This document shows positions 27,701 through 38,700 of a stretch of DNA of 64,000 nt, piece after piece. How positions within the stretch are numbered: the stretch's first letter is position 1; every line of letters begins with the position of its first letter. This DNA comes from Balanoglossus misakiensis (Eukaryota; Hemichordata): contig CM082591.2 in assembly GCA_040954595.2 (NCBI GenBank), positions 5,456,001 through 5,520,000 of the forward strand, written 5' to 3'. The notes beneath the pieces were generated by a model, which was not told where the DNA came from, searched no databases, and saw nothing but the letters and a program-made list of their open reading frames with translations. The translations under genes and the position numbers were made by a program.

Positions 27701-30700
27701 GAAAGGTAAAATTTGTCTCTGCATGACGGCGGTGTGTGGATGTGCCTGAAACCCTGTTTAAAGTTTCAAACCCAGGATGGGCAATTTATGTGTGCCGTAC
27801 CTGTATTCTATTTTGCGTCAGGTTTCAGTATAATAATTGTAATGATTGCTTGATTTTCCTGTTTCTGGCGTCCTGTGTGTACATCTATTTTAGAATGCTT
27901 GTATTTTTATGTTTGATGTGTATTTTTTTGTTTTGTGTTCTGTCACACTGTACCCATTTGTTCAAATGACAATCATATATCAACTAGTTAATCAAAGCCT
28001 TATGATACATTACTATTTTTTTTTTCATTTGAACTCTAAAACTCCATGGACTGTTTTTGAAATTTCATCGCCCAGGTAATAAAAGACTCCATCCCCATGA
28101 TGTAATTGCTTGGTGATCCCAACTGCATCAAGTTAAACCATAAAGTCAGAAACCATGGCAACAGCATGAGAGAAGCAAAACTTCACATTTCTGCTTTTAA
28201 GATATCTACAATGAGAAACCCTGCAGGCATAGCTTACAGACAATGAGGGGGGGGATTCAATTTGTCAGCTTATAACTCCGACTTCAAGGAGCAAATATGC
28301 CGTATTGGAAATTATCATGAGTAAGTCGTCTTACATAAAAAATGTACTTCTTTTTAAGCTTCAGAAACAATGTCTAAAGACCTGGTCACTGTAATTTCAC
28401 TGCTTCAATTACACACAAACTTCTTACAACAGATTTGGACACACTGCCATGGCAACGGAGCTGTCCTAATTAACTAGCCTAAAAATCTAATTATCTGAGA
28501 CGTGTATCTGGAACAGGCAAGTCTGGCTTCAGGTAATTTCATGGAGTGAGAATCCTGTTCTGTGTCGGCATCAATGCAATGACAAAACGTTTATCGCAAA
28601 CTCCTGTAAGGCAATGTGCGAGCTGAGTTAAGAGAACCATTAAATGTAGTTTTTCCCTGTATGCAGAATGACATATATAGAACAAATACGGAGAAAAGAC
28701 AAAAAATGGTGTCAAAGTTAGCAACAATTAATTGTTTCCATTGCAATTTCACTTTGTACAGTCTTAATTAATTGTCTCAAGTAATTAATGCTAGTTTCAG
28801 CAGCAAAAGTTTACTTTAATGAAAAAATTATATAATTGTCTTGCCGCTTAGAAAAATTACGATAAATTTCAAAAAGGAGTCCCATTTATATATACTTTAT
28901 TACATATAGTACGCAAACACTCTTGCCCAAAGAAAAGATACATAATCAACTTGTCAATATGATTTTCAGGCACGATTTTCAATACCCGGCATACTGCAGA
29001 AAACATCTGAGAAATTTGTTGATGTCATAGAAAAATCTGATTTATCAAAGATCACCTCATGAGAGGATATAACAATTCCTCACTGACATTATCAACTTAA
29101 ATGATGTGATAATTAAGATATATATACACTCACTGACTTTTTGCATTTGTAACTCAAGCACGCCTGTCTGAACCTTCGCGTCAATTGCTTTAACCTGTGA
29201 CCTATTTCTGGATCTCGTCTCAATTGATGAAGTCTAGACTGGTATATATGGTACGTCCACTTCCTGGGGCAACAACCCTTCTCATGACTCAGACTTCATA
29301 TAGAAAACTGTGTCATATACTATTATATCAATTAAAGCCCCAATTCAGCTGCAACTATGTAAGTAAGTTGTTCTGCGTTTAGTATACAATTACTCCATGT
29401 ATAAATACTGTAAAACATATCTTGCAACATAATTTCATGTTGATATGACTACCATAAAAACAGACAAAGAAAGACAATGTAAAACTAAACAAAAGAAAAC
29501 AATGTATGAATCCAACACCTGTTGCATTAAATGTTGAACAGAGCTGACAAAGTGAATTACGAGTTTACGTTTGGCATTGTATTATGTTTATTAATATCTA
29601 CCGTACCAGTGCTAAAAATCATACTAAATCATCACAATGAACTATGATCTTTTTGTTCATTTACAAGCTGACACATCATGCACCAAAAAAGGCATGGACA
29701 TCAAGGCCTCTGCAGAATCTCTGTGGTTTCATTTCTCCGCAGTTTGTCGCGTGGTTTTCGTATTAGAAGAGGACTTGGGAATCATTTACTGTGTGTTGAG
29801 GGAGACGTCAATCTTCCTTGCAAACTGCATGCATGCATCTGGAACTGCTCTTGTGTTTCCATAGCTTCTCCTGAAAGATTCGTTTTCCCGGTTTTCAGCA
29901 GCGACACCCCACACGCTTAACACACGAATACCATTACCTTGTACAAACTCAGTTCGGTTAATGAAACAAACATATATTGGAGATACCTTAACATTAAATT
30001 GAAAGACCTCTGAAAATATTCATTTTCACAAACTTAACTTCGTTCCCTTAACTCTGAAGCTGAGTTTGCCTTTTTAATTTCAAAGCTGAGGCATTTTCTC
30101 AGTCAGACTTCAGTACTATGCTACTCCACTAATACTCAATAATGAGATATGTAATATGCAGCTTAATGGCGGAAAAAGTTTGCCTATGGGTATACCCCAG
30201 AGTGTTAAGTCTATCTGCATAGTCCCAAGTTACTTTGTTAAAGTACATTTACTGTATCTCAGACAAAACATAAGTCCTGTTTCTCACAATGATGATTAAA
30301 TATTAAAGCATAATATTCGAGTAACCACTCATACAAGATACACATATCATGCACGTACAATTCGCAAAAATTTGAAAGTGATGTCACTCATTGTAATTAC
30401 AGATACTAGATTGCCTATTATAAATATCAGTGTCATCAAAATACATATTGAAAATACAAATGTAAAGGGTCATCGTCTTAGTTTATAAAAGATAAGGCCA
30501 TTGAAAAAAAATATAACAATGAACCATCAGCATTTTCTACGGGAAGAACACTTCAAGAAACTTATCTCAAGATGTTGAGTGCAGTGACATTATGATTTTA
30601 TTTAGCCACTGAATTCAATTACTTTCGATGAGGTATATATGCATTTCATGAAGATGACAAGAGCAGAAGTGGGCTTCCTGAAATTTTCCAAGTAATCCCA

Positions 30701-33700
30701 TGGGAGGAGGCAAATTTGACATTCTCCTAAGTGGACATGCGAATCTTAAGTACCACTGTCAAGGTAAGTGTACATTATAATATGAATTATTCAGTAGTTT
30801 TACATGTTCAGGCTTTAAATTTGCATAAAAGTGTGGTGACTCTCTTAGACCTTGTCTTATATGCATAGGTTTTGTACAAAATATGTATGTAGGGTATTAG
30901 GCCTGGGAAAGAAAACATCTCCAGCCAATTTCAGTGTATGTTCCATCCTTTCTATATGGGAAAATGAAATAAGATTAATATAAGCTTTGTTATTCTAAGA
31001 TGTGCTTCAATGGCCATTTCAAACAGAACACTGTGAGCATGCAACTGTATTGTGATATTTGTGTTCGAAAAATATATTGCTGAATATGATGCAGTTTGTA
31101 ATATCCAAAATGCATCATTGCAGTATTGACAATGAAAATGATATATGTATGATATACAAACAGGGTTGGAGAAAGGGGAATATCCATCAAGACAGACAAA
31201 CAGACAGACAATGCCCTGAAAAAGGTAAACAACAGGTTCATTGTCTCTATAAACACAGTTCAACTTGTGTATCATGTGTACATACTGTAAAACACTTTAT
31301 TTTCGCGAGTTAAATTTTTCGCGATATCGACAGGGGCCACTGTTTCGCGAGGATTAATTTTCGCGTTCTCTTATTTCATTCACTGCAACGTTATCTTCAA
31401 AAACAATTTACGCGACTTTTTATTTTCACGCTATTTTGGCTCTCGCGTATTTGGCGAAAATTAATTGCTCGCGAAAATAAAGTGTTTTACAGTATCTGAA
31501 GTACACATTCAACCTTCAAACCAGCGGTTGATTGATCTGGTGGCCAACGATACAGGTGAGATAATCAATGCCTATTAAAGGCGCAATTACACTTGGCATT
31601 GGGAAATATTTCACACAAATTGACAGATAAGTAAGGGTTGCTTTTCTCTGATAATGACTCGGTCATTATACTGCGGATAATTTCTATTCAGCTGCACGGT
31701 GTCACTGAAGTGTCATGGGCATGCACTTACAAACAACTGAGGGCTCTAAAACTGATGCTAATACACAAAACACCATCAATATTCACTTTGTTATTTTTTA
31801 CCATCCCTGAACTAATTCATAGCATAATACTATTTGGGATGAGGGATGAATTTACTGTTACTTTTTTCAGCTCAGCCAAACAAACGTAAACAACCCTGTA
31901 GAGTAGCTTGATTTGTAATCAAATTTAACAGCATGTTAGGTGGTCCTGTGAAACTAATAAATATGCGCATGTTGATAGAATTAGTTTTTGTTTGAATTCC
32001 TTCCAGCCTTGGCTTTGTAAACTTCTTGTGTCGTATACAAACTAACCACGTCACTTCTTTGTACTGGCAGCCAATGACCATACACAACAGGTGCTCAAAA
32101 TATAGATGGCAGTGTTTAAATTGCTTAAATTGTTTAAATTTGCATATATTTAAAATACTATTTTGCATATATTCAATTTTAACAAATCCCTAGAAATTTG
32201 CATATATTTAAATTACTGATTTGCATATATTCAATTTTAACAAACACTGGAGGACGTTTAGTTGATATCCAGTTATTATGCTGCTTGCTAGGCAACTTTT
32301 GTACATACAGTGAACAGTAAATAATTACTACAGTAATAATTTACCACCAATTTCATCTAATTAGACGTAAAAGCCACAGTGTACGGAATGGGTAATTCAC
32401 AACTGCACTTAATGATGTGGGTGGAGGGTTTAAAATAGTTAATCACAATAAAATGTTAGCCTGTCATTAGTGATGGATCTGGTTGTAAAGACAGCCAAAC
32501 TTGGCTTATTTGCATATTCTTTTACTGTTTAGTGGAGAAAAAGTGTTTGGCTGGGCCCTAAAGCAGCTAAATGACAATAGATGTGTTTCATGTATTAGCA
32601 TGGGGCAATGCAGAACTTTAATATAATAATTGCCTCACACATGTGTATATACATGTATATCCAATACAATATGATCTAATCAACAGCAACTGTTCAACAA
32701 TATACTTATTAGTTAAAAAATTTGTGATATCAGCTATCAAAATTAATCAATCAATACAAATCTGCTGCCAATATAAAAAGGACAAAAGTACACATACACT
32801 TTAGTCTCGAAGGACACATGTATTCAATTTGTTTTTCACACTAACTGGAACTGTTTACCATTTCCCAGTAAAGCATTTTCAAAGAAACACATTCATCTGA
32901 TGTATCAGATCAATACCTTAAGAAAAAAACAGGATGTCTACATGGCCTTCATATTTTAATAATGATAAAAATATATGTTTCTATATGTATATTACACATT
33001 TGTCCACTTGTTCCAAAATATTTTAATCTATAATTTTTTTTTATATTTAAACTTACCTGTTCTCTGTAGTATTTTAATTGAATAAAATGTTTCTTTAACA
33101 ATAATTTTACATTAGCCTTAGTGTGAAGCTGATACTAGCACAACAAAGTATAAAGTTTACTTGATTTGATAGAAAAAATAAAATCTGAATAAACCTTTAA
33201 AAACATTCAGAATATAACTGAAATGAATTGAAGTCAAATGATTTAACTAATGAAATAAATATAGATACAGCACACCCCCCCCCCCTCCAAACAATAAAGG
33301 GCTATGACAAGAAGCTTGTATTTAGGAAAGTATAAAGTTTATGATTTGGTAGAGAAAAATGAAGAAACCACATAAAAACTCAGAATACAATTGTACATAA
33401 ATTGCTGTCAAAAGATTAAATAAATATAGCATGAGATCCAGCCCCCCCCCCCCTTCTAAAAAAATAAAGGGTTGTGACAATTAACAGTATTTGAAACACT
33501 TTCCAAAAAAAAAAAAAAAACAATGATTTGGGCGGATTCCACCTTCATCCAACTAAATCCTTACCTTACCACTGGTACCGTTTTCGTGAGAGAAGTATAA
33601 AACTCGCTATGGTCAGTTAAATCGTACTGAGTACGGTTTTGGTGACCATGGCAACGTAGCTGACATTGCAGTGTGTGTTTACAGTTTGCCCATCATGGAT

Positions 33701-34012
33701 GATGTCAGGGACGAAATATATTTTTAATATACAAAAAAGCACAAGTCTCTCCGGGGTAAATGATTCGATTTTACTGATTACTGTGAGAGTAACTGGATAG
33801 AAACGGGTCGATTTTTAGTTAAAAACAAATTGTTTTGGAGTAAAACCGAACGGTTTCACAGTGATGGGTTGGGCGACTCCGAGGGTCAAAGACATTTACA
33901 GCGGTAACTAACCTGGTTCGAACATCTGAAATTCGCCGAAGTCTGTACTTGTGGCTCCCATCTGAGCGCCGTACCCATGAGCTGCCTCCAGCATAGCTCG
34001 AATATCTTCCAT
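9746..34012 (-). CDS. NR1-subfamily nuclear receptor (E75/E78/Rev-erb/PPAR-like), eight coding exons
   Basis: Exons in coding order: 34012-33913, 14587-14469, 13190-13049, 12747-12524, 11935-11759, 11185-10936, 10508-10232, 9833-9746. All introns are GT-AG and phases close to give 458 residues. An in-frame TGA at 34087-34085 precedes the ATG. The DNA-binding domain (residues 52-118) has zinc cysteines 52, 55, 69, 72, 88, 94, 104 and 107, P-box CEGCKG and D-box HFNGN, followed by GMSKDSVRIGR. The ligand-binding domain (about 160-415) carries the signature [11 protein letters not shown] then [11 protein letters not shown], a DRPG turn at 338-341, and an AF-2 helix PPLLVEL at 408-414, so co-activator binding is plausible. 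Known NR1 members are ligand-gated nuclear transcription factors, often partnered with RXR. The DBD is most like E78/E75 and the LBD mixes E75- and PPAR-like features; exact orthology is unresolved. Exon 8 adds a 29-residue tail after AF-2. The gene is paired head to head with the receptor starting at 35786. Confidence 0.92.
10119..10204. repeat. Family D palindromic element (TTAA-ended MITE), in receptor intron 7
   Basis: The sequence begins TTAACCCTTTCCC and ends GAGGGTTAAA, with a middle resembling the other family D copies (a stretch like ACCGTAGAAAACAAT). It lies in the intron between exons 7 and 8 of the minus-strand receptor, 28 bases from the exon 7 donor. TTAA ends with CCC-type termini are typical of piggyBac-related elements; this assignment is inferred. 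Confidence 0.55.
11511..11670. repeat. Family C element (TACAGTAAAACCTGTC-type MITE), in receptor intron 5
   Basis: Inverted termini pair TAAAACCTGT at the left with GACAGGTTTTA at the right, and internal blocks such as CAAAGGGACTG and TTCGGTTTAGACAGG recur in the other family C copies. It sits between exons 5 and 6 of the minus-strand receptor. CAGT-type ends next to TA suggest a pogo/mariner-related non-autonomous element (inference). Confidence 0.6.
12793..12838. repeat. AAC/AAT microsatellite
   Basis: A run of AAC, AAT and related triplets lies in intron 3 of the minus-strand receptor, about 50 bases upstream (in transcription order) of the exon 4 acceptor. On the minus strand it is a T/G-rich stretch near the 3' splice site. 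Confidence 0.6.
15163..15189. repeat. AG dinucleotide microsatellite
   Basis: About thirteen uninterrupted AG units lie in the first intron of the minus-strand receptor. On the transcribed (minus) strand this is a CT tract. Confidence 0.85.
17453..17570. repeat. Two-copy tandem duplication, 59-base unit
   Basis: Two adjacent units starting AATTCAATATTTGTAC, at 17453 and 17512, differ at only a few bases. A third copy begins with AATTCACTG and breaks off. It is a recent local duplication in the first intron of the minus-strand receptor. Confidence 0.85.
22605..22787. repeat. Family C element
   Basis: TACAGTAAA at the left end pairs with TTACTGTA at the right. Internal blocks GAAACCTGTCTATACCGAAC and TTTGGTTCAGACAGG match the other family C copies. 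Intronic in the minus-strand receptor. Confidence 0.65.
23839..23890. repeat. Two-copy tandem repeat, 26-base unit
   Basis: Two adjacent 26-base units begin CATGTAAAACTTGAGATACT and differ at one base (A versus C after ACT). No other structure around it. Confidence 0.8.
24006..24052. repeat. Perfect 14-base inverted repeat
   Basis: ATCCAGTTTCACAC (24006-24019) is matched exactly by its reverse complement GTGTGAAACTGGAT (24039-24052), with a 19-base AT-rich spacer. It may be a transposon remnant or a hairpin in the receptor pre-mRNA; only the symmetry is seen. Confidence 0.7.
31283..31494. repeat. Family A palindromic MITE, full-length copy
   Basis: A 212-base element starts TACTGTAAAACACTTTATTT and ends with the reverse complement of that sequence. 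It contains many TTCGCGA/TCGCGAA words on both arms and a middle with GCAACGTTATCTTC. It is almost a complete palindrome and is closest to the copy at 56949-57152. TA at both ends fits a mariner-type target site (inference). Confidence 0.85.
32137..32246. repeat. Octamer-bearing tandem duplication, about 58-base period
   Basis: Two neighbouring copies each contain two TTTGCATATAT blocks followed by TCAATTTTAACAAA. ATTTGCAT, the exact POU-domain octamer, occurs at 32138-32145, 32196-32203 and 32219-32226, and a one-mismatch copy at 32161-32168. It lies inside the first intron of the minus-strand receptor, about 1.8 kb from the start codon. Confidence 0.7.
33144..33482. repeat. Tandem duplication, about 180-base period, with poly-C tracts
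   Basis: Two diverged copies each run from AAAGTATAAAGTTTA through an AT-rich middle containing ACTCAGAATA or ATTCAGAATA to a poly-C tract followed by AATAAAGGG and TGTGAC or TATGAC. The C tracts lie near 33275 and 33442. The unit has no coding potential. Confidence 0.7.
33642..33655 (+). promoter_or_regulatory. RFX X-box-like motif
   Basis: GTGACC-AT-GGCAAC fits the GTNRCC-N2-RGYAAC X-box consensus exactly. It lies in the first intron of the minus-strand receptor, about 360 bases downstream of its start codon and so inside the receptor-pair promoter neighbourhood. Binding is not shown. Confidence 0.3.
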
Positions 34013-34081
34013 ATTTTCCGGATTTTCCGCCTCGATCGCTTTAATTCCTCGGCTCCGTGTCCTGGCGCTCGGGGGTTGATG

Positions 34082-34095
34082 AGGTCACGAACTCA
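34082..34095 (+). promoter_or_regulatory. DR2-like nuclear receptor motif near the minus-strand receptor start
   Basis: AGGTCA-CG-AACTCA is a perfect half-site followed, two bases on, by a two-mismatch half-site, about 70 bases upstream of the minus-strand ATG. DR2 elements are bound by Rev-erb/E75-type receptors, so auto- or cross-regulation is conceivable. Motif evidence only. Confidence 0.3.
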
Positions 34096-34098
34096 CGG

Positions 34099-34110
34099 CC
34101 AATGACGTAA
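34099..34110 (+). promoter_or_regulatory. Overlapping CCAAT box and CRE-like motif
   Basis: CCAATGACGTAA joins CCAAT (34099-34103) to TGACGTAA (34103-34110), 87-98 bases upstream of the minus-strand receptor ATG. NF-Y and CREB/ATF-type factors bind such motifs in animal proximal promoters. It is the clearest core-promoter-like signal in the shared interval. Confidence 0.4.
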
Positions 34111-35785
34111 TCGCCACTGCGTTGCTGTTGTGAAGGCGTGTTGATTTCAGCGCTTTTCAAGTTCAACCAGCAGAAATATACGATCGCCGAATCTCGAGCA
34201 AAAATCCGAGTCTACCTATCTGTCAAACTTGTTTCAATAGACAGTTTTTCGGTGGTAAACACAGATAAACTGGCACAGTCTCTGAGTCGCTCTCACTTTC
34301 AGTTCGACAAAGTTTCCCTCTTCAAACTGATATGCGACCGCAACCTTGGATGCGCTGCGAGAAGAAATTGTCCCTGCGCCCTTGCTTTTTCTCCACGTCT
34401 CCAAAGAAAAACATAAATATGGATGTTTAACAGTTACTTATCGTTATTTGCCTGCAAGTTGGCTGGATTTTCTTTCCACGCATAAGCCAGAAACTGGATA
34501 TATTTGAAAACCCGCCTTCCGCATCACTTTGGAGACGAACGGATGTTGTAGACCCAGCCTACTTCCGATGCGATGTGCGATTCTTCTGAAAATAATTCTT
34601 GAGCTGAAAACAACTGATGCCTATATCGGTAGTCAGTTGCTGGACTTGCATGTACACTCTGTTATTCGTTTTAGCGCCGTTTTCTATAATTTCCCCGACC
34701 TTCGGTTTTCTAGTCACGTTTCCAACAGCAGAACACATTGTTGTCTTCATCTGAGGGTCGCCGCCCGCAGTCAACCATTATTCAAACTAGGAGGAGATGG
34801 CCTAAATAGAGGGGTTTTTCGCAATAACGTTTATTTGCCATAAGCACAGGAAAATTGTCCGTATTTTAACTCAACAATTAGTATAACACTTCTAGTTGCA
34901 AATTTATGTAGATTTATTGCAAAATAAGCAAAAGTCGTGACTTTATACGTTGTCCCTCCAGATGAAGCTGCCACCCCTTTATTATTTATGTGTGCTCATT
35001 AACCTATTTACCCGGTACCTTGTACAGATATTCGAGACAGTTTCAGTACTTTCACAAAATAACATTTCCCTCAAATAAAAGCTGTTTGTATGGTTCATAA
35101 GAGTAGATTCTGTGACTACCAACAAGTTTCTGCTGTTTAATTCGGTTTTGGCCGCTGGGTTTAGTTTCATTTCATTCATGAGAACCATGGGAAAATTCTG
35201 CGTAGGCTACTAACCGAGGTAGGTGACAGGGTTAAGGCCAAACAGCGCGGGAATGGGGGAAGCAGGTATGTTCATTCTGAAAGATTTTCGGCTAAAGTCA
35301 ACCAACTGAAACTGGTTGGCATCATACGTGCAATAAAAGAATGGAAATTCTAGAGTTTCAAGTATGAATTGGAAACTTTCCTATCCGAAAGGGTGCGCGT
35401 AATTTGGTTTCTTTTCAAGGGCATGTTTTTCGCAGTTTGTTGCCAAGGTCCCTCAAATGGACCCTGCGCCTCCCCAAAAATAGAGTGGTCCATTGAGAGC
35501 GAAATATACTGGACGAAAATAAAACAGCATCGATATGAATTGCAGCTCGTAGTATTTTATATTTTGGCGTGTTTATCGCGGCTTTCGTTGTATTTTTTCG
35601 TTCCGAACCCTGAGAGTCGATTGCAGTAGAATTGTCAGGAGGAAGTTGCTTCGGTCTTTTGGACAAGTTTCTGGTTGAACTGTAATCGCTAGTGTTTGCA
35701 GTTTGCATGTGTGACTCTGGCTCGGCCTTGAACTTGGGGAAGAAGCACCGACGCTGCCGTTCATGATTTCTGGCGAATAAACTCC

Positions 35786-38700
35786 ATGGAGGCCTCCAGT
35801 TCTCTCGTAGCAGGTAAGGGACACTATCCGACTTGTGGAGCGGGCGACTTGTGCACTTGTTTCTGGCCGATTTGCCCAGCCCCGCACCGTTTGAAAAATC
35901 TCCGTGCAAAGTTGGCGGTGATCCAATATGGCGGACTGGACGTATTAGTGCGTCCCAGCTTTTTAGTTTTATCATTGTGGGGAGAGAAGTCCCCGCATAA
36001 ACAGTGATTCACAGTCTCGTCGTGTAAACTATTCAAACCCAAGGGTGTTAATCATATCCCATTCTTCCGTTCAGTAATAGTGATTGAAGCCATTGTCTAG
36101 CGTAGCAACTTGTGTGCATTCAATAGACAATCGGCTTTTTTTATAGAGAAAGGAAAGATGGTATTTAATACATATACCGGACTCGACTCCGTCTTTCTAT
36201 TAGCTAGCGAAACTTATAAACTGAGGGCGGTTTAATTCTTTGAAATGATCATTGTTATGTAGAAAATAGGATGTTCAAAAATATGCGATCGTTACATTTT
36301 TAACAGTGTAAAATCAGCTAGCTACTTGACTGTTGCAAAACGTGTTGTGAGAGATGTATGTTTCATATTTTTGATAACACTGGTTGAGAACAATAGGAAT
36401 GTGTGTGTCTGTTAGTTGACATTAAAATGGATAAAAAATTGTATAAGTTTCAACAATGAATTGCAAATCGCAAGGGGTGGGGGGCTGCACAATTCTTGAT
36501 TAATGGGGTACAGGGCCCAGGGTTGCCAGACAATGCAATGTACATCTTTGTATTGTCGTACATTTCAATTGTAACAGTATCTAATGAAATATACAAGTTT
36601 TGAAATTTTGGATGGGAGCCAGTGTTTTATCATCTGCTGGGAGTTAGGCGTGAGTGTTGGTTACTATGCTAATCCCGCAACAGGCAACATGAACTTGGCT
36701 GGGTTCAAGGACTTTGGCCACACTGTCTGGTCAGTTCATCATTGTGTCTAGCCACTGCCCAGTCTTCATGGCTGTAATTTTTTCCCGTCCCGTTTTTTGT
36801 ATTCAGTATATGTGAAACTACGGAATCGTTTGTAGTGTTTTTGTTCCCAGTAGAAAACTAATCTTACAGCCATATTGACTACACGTTCCATATTAAAAAC
36901 TAAATAAATCATTATCTTCCTGCATATTTTTTTGATAACGTCCTTGAAAAATCATCTCTAATCCTAATTCAAGGGAGAGAAGAAAAAAACCTCCTCTTTT
37001 CTAGAATTATTCAATTATTGACACATGTGGACCACTATGGATTTTTTAAATAATGTTTGTAAGATATTTTTCACGCATGCGATATTAGCCACAGCACTTG
37101 ATTTGAGTGTACAATGTACTTTTCACCTTGAGACCAATACAGTTGTCATTGATTGATTAATTAATCCAGTATTTTTGACATCTATCATAATATGGCTTAT
37201 GTGATAATTTTAATCTGCTAGTGTATCAACATTAGATATATGTTCAGCTGAACAAAACTTTTTCTAAATGAATGCAGAGATATGGATCTAGGTACAGGTA
37301 CAATGTAGCTGATAGTTGCAGGTTTTGCAGCATCATTGTGCATCTCAGATCTGTGGTCAATAGCTTCATATTAAATTAAACTTTTCTTACATTTATGTGG
37401 ATATTTTTAATATATAGGTGGTGCTAGTGCACTGTGCTGAATGACATTTGAATAGTTTAGCTCCCAAATTATGATCAAGTGTTTCTCCATATACAACTCT
37501 GAGTCTAAATATTGACAATGTTCAACACTAGTGATCGGTGATGATAGCTACTGTAAAACGGGAAATTTTCGCGATATCAATAGGACAACTGTCACACGAC
37601 GATAAATTTTCGCGTTCTGGCATTTCACTGCATCGATATCTAAAAAAAGACATTTTACGCAACTTTTTATTTTCACATTTTATTGGCTCTCCCGAAGTTC
37701 GCGAAAATTTATCGTTCGCAAAAATTTCCCGTGTTCCAGTAACCCAAGGCAGTACCAAAGGGACGGTATCATTGGCTGGCGGTCCATAAGGACCGTTTAC
37801 TGAAGTGTGACTGATATCACTGGTTTCAGTTTTTGTTCCCTGTGTGGAAAAAAGAATGCTTGTATGAGATATATGGCAACAGCTGGTACGTAACATAGTC
37901 TTGTTGGGGTAAACGCGCAATCGCATTTGATCGTAAAGAGAGAGATGTCATGTACAAGCAATACATGTATAATACTATTTAGATTTATGAGTTTATTTGA
38001 TACATAAATCACATTCAATTGCTTTTGTGTCGGGCTAGCACTATTTTTGGTGCACACACCCATGTACATGTAGTTAGTTAGTACATGTTGGTGCTTAATT
38101 AAAAGGACATTTGGGCAGGGAAGAAACAAAAAATATACTTTTTTCAGCAAAGGAAAACGGGTAGTGAATTTGTAAGCATTTTTATTGACCAGTCAAATTC
38201 CACAATCTCTGAAAAAAACATTTTACACGACTTGTAATTTTCACTTTTTGGGGGGCTCTCGCAAAGTTCGCAAAATAGATTTATTTTTCGCGAAAATTTT
38301 TCCCGTTTTTACAGTATACATCATTGCATCATGGATGTGCTACATACTGTAAATGCCGCCAAGCTGCCGGAGAACTGTGGTTAATGCTCGGGAAAAATAG
38401 CCAAATGGACAGCTAATGGTGCTTTAATTAAAACAGGGGCTGTGAAACTGCATGCGTGAATGCTGCAGAGGTCAAAAACCCCTTCGTACATGTACTATGC
38501 TGTAAACTAGGTTATTGGAATTCAAAACCATGTGCGTAGGATAAGGACTATTAAGAAGTCATTCACATTTACTCGATTTTATGATGTCTGGGTGTAATCA
38601 CTGTTTTTCAGACAGGTACTTCGCCAAGAAACCCCCCCCCCCCCCCAAATTAAAACAAACACCCTGGTAGTACATGTAAATTTCCTTATGCTTATAACAT

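Larger units (their letters stand above)
14588..33912 (-). other. First intron of the minus-strand receptor, about 19.3 kb, no nested gene seen
   Basis: The intron runs from the GT donor at 33912-33911 to the acceptor ending at 14588, with phase 1 on both sides. It separates the 33-residue N-terminal exon from the first zinc-finger exon. No convincing nested coding exon was found on either strand. It contains a GA microsatellite, a 59-base tandem duplication, family C and family A elements, an octamer-rich duplication and a tandem duplication near its 5' end, each listed separately. Its length makes it the likeliest place for intronic enhancers of this gene. Confidence 0.75.
34013..35785. promoter_or_regulatory. 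Shared divergent promoter region of the two receptor genes
   Basis: This is the 1,773-base interval between the start codons of the minus-strand (34012) and plus-strand (35786) receptors. It must contain both 5' untranslated regions and both transcription starts unless unseen upstream exons exist. CpG is visibly more frequent near both ends than in the surrounding introns, as is common in divergent promoters. No TATA box is obvious at a sensible distance from either start. Motifs close to the minus-strand start are listed separately. Long antisense frames here look like chance effects of the base composition. Confidence 0.65.

Noticed and set aside
35415-35975. A 186-codon minus-strand reading frame opposite the first exon of the plus-strand receptor
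   Set aside because: It lies in the CpG-richer promoter interval where stops are rarer, has no recognisable motif, and runs antisense through a convincing first exon and donor. Chance is the simplest explanation.
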